7,910 nt of DNA from contig JASHVH010000025.1 in assembly GCA_030039575.1 (NCBI GenBank), positions 1 through 7,910 on the forward strand, in the 5' to 3' direction. The stretch is from Acidimicrobiales bacterium (GTDB taxonomy: Bacteria > Actinomycetota > Acidimicrobiia > Acidimicrobiales > Palsa-688). Positions within the stretch are counted from its first letter, which is position 1. Every line of letters begins with the position of its first letter. A model generated the notes under the pieces. The model was given only the letters and a program-made list of their open reading frames with translations. It searched no databases and had not been told where the DNA came from. Below are positions 6,480-7,910 of this stretch, piece after piece. Position numbers and translations under genes: made by a program.

Positions 6480-6802
6480 TACATAATCGTCAGCACGTAA
6501 CGCCAGAGATAATAATGCCCGTCCAAGCGTACTTGGCGCGCGTTGTCGCTCGCAGGTCGCTCCGCGCTTTGAGCCAGCCTCCGGCATAAGAGTGCAGGCT
6601 TTCCTTCCCCGGTTGCGGTCGACCCAGGTGCCGCGCCCGAGGTCAGTCTGCGGCTTTGCAAGCCAAGCGTTGGCATCAGCTTTGGTGGTGAACGTCGTTG
6701 GCGCGCTCAGCCAGGCCCCCTCGTAACGGTGGCGAGCTCGGTACCGGCCGGAGGGCAGCTTCTCAACGCTGCCGAACTGCCTCCCTGCTCCCGTTGGCCA
6801 TC
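6480..6802 (-). pseudogene. Second tyrosine integrase, N-terminal remnant, frameshifted
   Basis: A likely start is ATG 6802 (MANGSRE), after which the frame shifts near 6785-6797. Positions 6603-6790 then encode RQFGSVEKLPSGRYRARHRY, SAPTTFTTKADANAWLAKPQ and TDLGRGTWVD. This is the well-known N-terminal domain of actinobacterial prophage integrases, with the usual RTxxxAxxWL and GTWVDP-like signatures. A second shift near 6595-6605 moves the homology to the next frame, where 6523-6588 encodes YAGGWLKARSDLRATTRAKYAW, the beginning of the core-binding domain. Recognisable homology ends near 6500, and the catalytic domain is missing. It is not the same subfamily as the remnant at 1071. It is transcribed away from the tRNA-Gly copy at 6933, with 130 bp between the core and the start. 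It cannot encode an active recombinase. Confidence 0.85.
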
Positions 6803-6932
6803 GAAGCGAGGGTAGCTGTTCATGGAACAACGTGGGACAGTGACCCGGCAAGCAGTGACACCGGGTGGCAGCAATCGGCAAGAACTGTCCTAGTGAGAGC
6901 CATTGCACCCCTATTGCGCAGCGACATGTTTT

Positions 6933-6978
6933 ACCTTGCCAAGGTGAGGGTCGCGGCTTCGAATCCCGTCGTCCGCTC
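6933..6978 (+). repeat. tRNA-Gly(GCC) 3'-half remnant, attachment-site copy B
   Basis: This is a 46-bp copy of the same tRNA-Gly 3' half as at 911-957, in the same orientation. The anticodon loop is the normal seven bases TTGCCAA, but the T-arm has a G-to-C change (GCGGC opposite CCCGT) that breaks one pair. There is no 5' half. Upstream, 6842-6884 resembles 821-863 with the same spacing to the core. It marks an element end, and the second integrase remnant lies just to its left. Confidence 0.85.
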
Positions 6979-7153
6979 TCACTGCCCCTGACCCCACTTT
7001 GTGGACCACAGTTCTTGTCCCGGCACAAAAAGTTCTCGGTGGCCGTATCACGGGATTTCTCGGCGACCACCGCACCTGACTCCACCCGAAAGTCGTGGCG
7101 ACGAAATGTTGCCAGTAGCCACCCGTCCCTCGCCTGCGGACGCGACCCGCCGT

Positions 7154-7670
7154 TCATCCCGAGGTGCGCCCGGGACGACGACGGAGGAACTCACGTAAGG
7201 CCGGCAGAGACCGGATGTCCTTTTCTCGACCGGCCGCCTCCTTGGAGCGCACAATGTCCTCGACACTGGCGGCAAGTGCGCGTTGGTTGCCGACCTGGAT
7301 CTGTACGGCTTCCGGTAGTAGGTCAGCGTACCCGGCAGGTGTGGCCGCAGGGACGAACACAAGGTCAAAGTCGCCCGCCGAGCACGTCAAGTTGAGGATC
7401 TGTTTGACCGGCGAGGGAATTGGCATCGTGAGCGAATGGCAGGCCTTCCTCGACCTCGACGACACGGACCCGAGCACCGAGCTCATCCAGGGCGTCGGAG
7501 AGCCGCCGAAGGTTCTCAGTATCCCTCTTTGGGGTTAGGTCGATGTCGAACGTGGCGTCCACCTCCGCTCCCTGCGCGATAGCGGCGAAGGCGCCGACCA
7601 CGACGTACTCGACGCCGTGGCGATTGAGTACAGCCAGGATGTCCTCGGCGGCAAGTGCTCGGCGCTTCAC
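7154..7670 (-). pseudogene. Nucleotidyltransferase (AbiEii/MNT-like toxin-type), frameshifted
   Basis: The start is GTG 7670, overlapping the stop of the XRE gene by four bases (GTGA), so the two are translationally coupled. The first frame runs 88 residues with homology: ILAVLNRHGVEYVVVGAFAA, then ATFDIDLTPKRD. This is the polymerase-beta-type nucleotidyltransferase core with the catalytic pair D42 and D44 (DID). The usual GG before it is G-A here. Homology then passes to the next frame near 7409-7412, where one extra base (a G in ccgg) breaks the gene. It continues as VKQILNLTCSAGDFDLVFVP, which carries the expected third acidic residue, then ASVEDIVRSKEAAGREKDIR, and ends at TGA 7154-7156. 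Joined, it is about 171 residues, a normal length. Relatives act as toxins that add nucleotides to tRNA or other targets, paired with an HTH antitoxin. Without correction the product lacks its third catalytic Asp. A sequencing error is possible. Confidence 0.75.
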
Positions 7671-7910
7671 CGTGTCCGGACGTTGGCCGCGAGCTGGGCC
7701 ACATTGCGACGGTGCCGGTTCTCCGCGAGCACTTGCTCTCGGTGGCCGCGTTTGGCCTGGCGACGCTCAAGGACCTTGTCGTGGTCATCCAGTGGTGCGA
7801 GGTGGAACCGCAGTTCGACCCCGGCGCCAGCCAGGATCTTCTGCAGCGTTGGGATCGACGGCTCTCTTTTGCCGCTCTCGATCCGGGCCACCTCCGACTG
7901 CGACACGCCC
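7667..7910 (-). CDS. XRE-family HTH protein, antitoxin-like, 5' end outside window
   Basis: The frame is open to the right edge. The Val codon at 7906 is preceded in frame by Gly, and the visible sequence starts inside helix 2-3 of the helix-turn-helix. The start is therefore outside, and GTG 7906 is internal. Visible residues: VSQSEVARIESGKREPSIPT, then LQKILAGAGVELRFHLAPLD, the DNA-recognition part of an XRE/Cro-type domain followed by the usual LxxxGxEL strand. A charged tail of about 40 residues (DDHDKVLERR...) follows. The stop TGA 7667-7669 overlaps the nucleotidyltransferase start. Cytoplasmic DNA-binding protein, probably the autorepressing antitoxin of the pair; the pairing is inferred from the overlap and the domain combination. 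Confidence 0.82.
   Translation of the reverse strand, partial: GVSQSEVARIESGKREPSIPTLQKILAGAGVELRFHLAPLDDHDKVLERRQAKRGHREQVLAENRHRRNVAQLAANVRTR

Noticed and set aside
6228..7157. 309-residue ORF on the - strand as a whole gene
   Set aside because: It is a chance open frame running through copy B antisense and one frame of integrase 2. Only residues about 121-185 are real coding remnant, and the homology changes frame afterwards.
1..7910. CRISPR array or complete IS element
   Set aside because: No regularly spaced repeats, no transposase and no terminal inverted repeats with target duplications were seen.

Overview
The window is high-G+C DNA with GTG starts, AGGAG-type ribosome binding sites and actinobacterial-style gene families. 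It looks like an accessory, island-type region of an actinobacterium rather than core chromosome. Nothing visible fixes the genus.

Layout, left to right. (1) The 3' part of a RelE/ParE-family toxin gene, cut by the left edge (2-265). (2) About 570 bases of decayed, frame-broken sequence with a Cys-rich ending (266-834). (3) A 47-bp remnant of the 3' half of a tRNA-Gly(GCC) gene (911-957), with no 5' half. (4) The N-terminal third of a frameshifted tyrosine integrase on the + strand (1071-1437). (5) A large intact STAND/LuxR-type regulator on the - strand (1492-4248). (6) A divergently transcribed, N-terminally anchored or exported seven-repeat FG-GAP_2 beta-propeller protein on the + strand (4474-5772). 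(7) A gene-poor stretch with one possible small exported peptide on the - strand (5760-5945), a perfect 22-bp palindrome and a REP-like hairpin. (8) A second, unrelated tyrosine-integrase N-terminal remnant on the - strand (6480-6802). (9) A second 46-bp tRNA-Gly 3'-half remnant (6933-6978). (10) An XRE antitoxin-like gene overlapping a frameshifted nucleotidyltransferase toxin-like gene, both on the - strand, running off the right edge (7154-7910).

The central interpretation is a degraded integrated island, or a tandem array of two, at a tRNA-Gly target. The two tRNA 3'-half copies are in the same orientation, and each lies about 115-130 bp from the start of a broken integrase. The similarity between the copies continues about 90 bp to the left of the tRNA core into non-tRNA sequence. 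That is not expected for attL and attR of a single element. It fits the same-side ends of two related elements accreted in tandem. The regulator and propeller pair are the only intact genes between the copies and would be the cargo. Toxin-antitoxin-like genes lie on both flanks. The function of the regulator/propeller pair is not established; their divergent arrangement around a shared 225-bp region suggests common control, which is inference.
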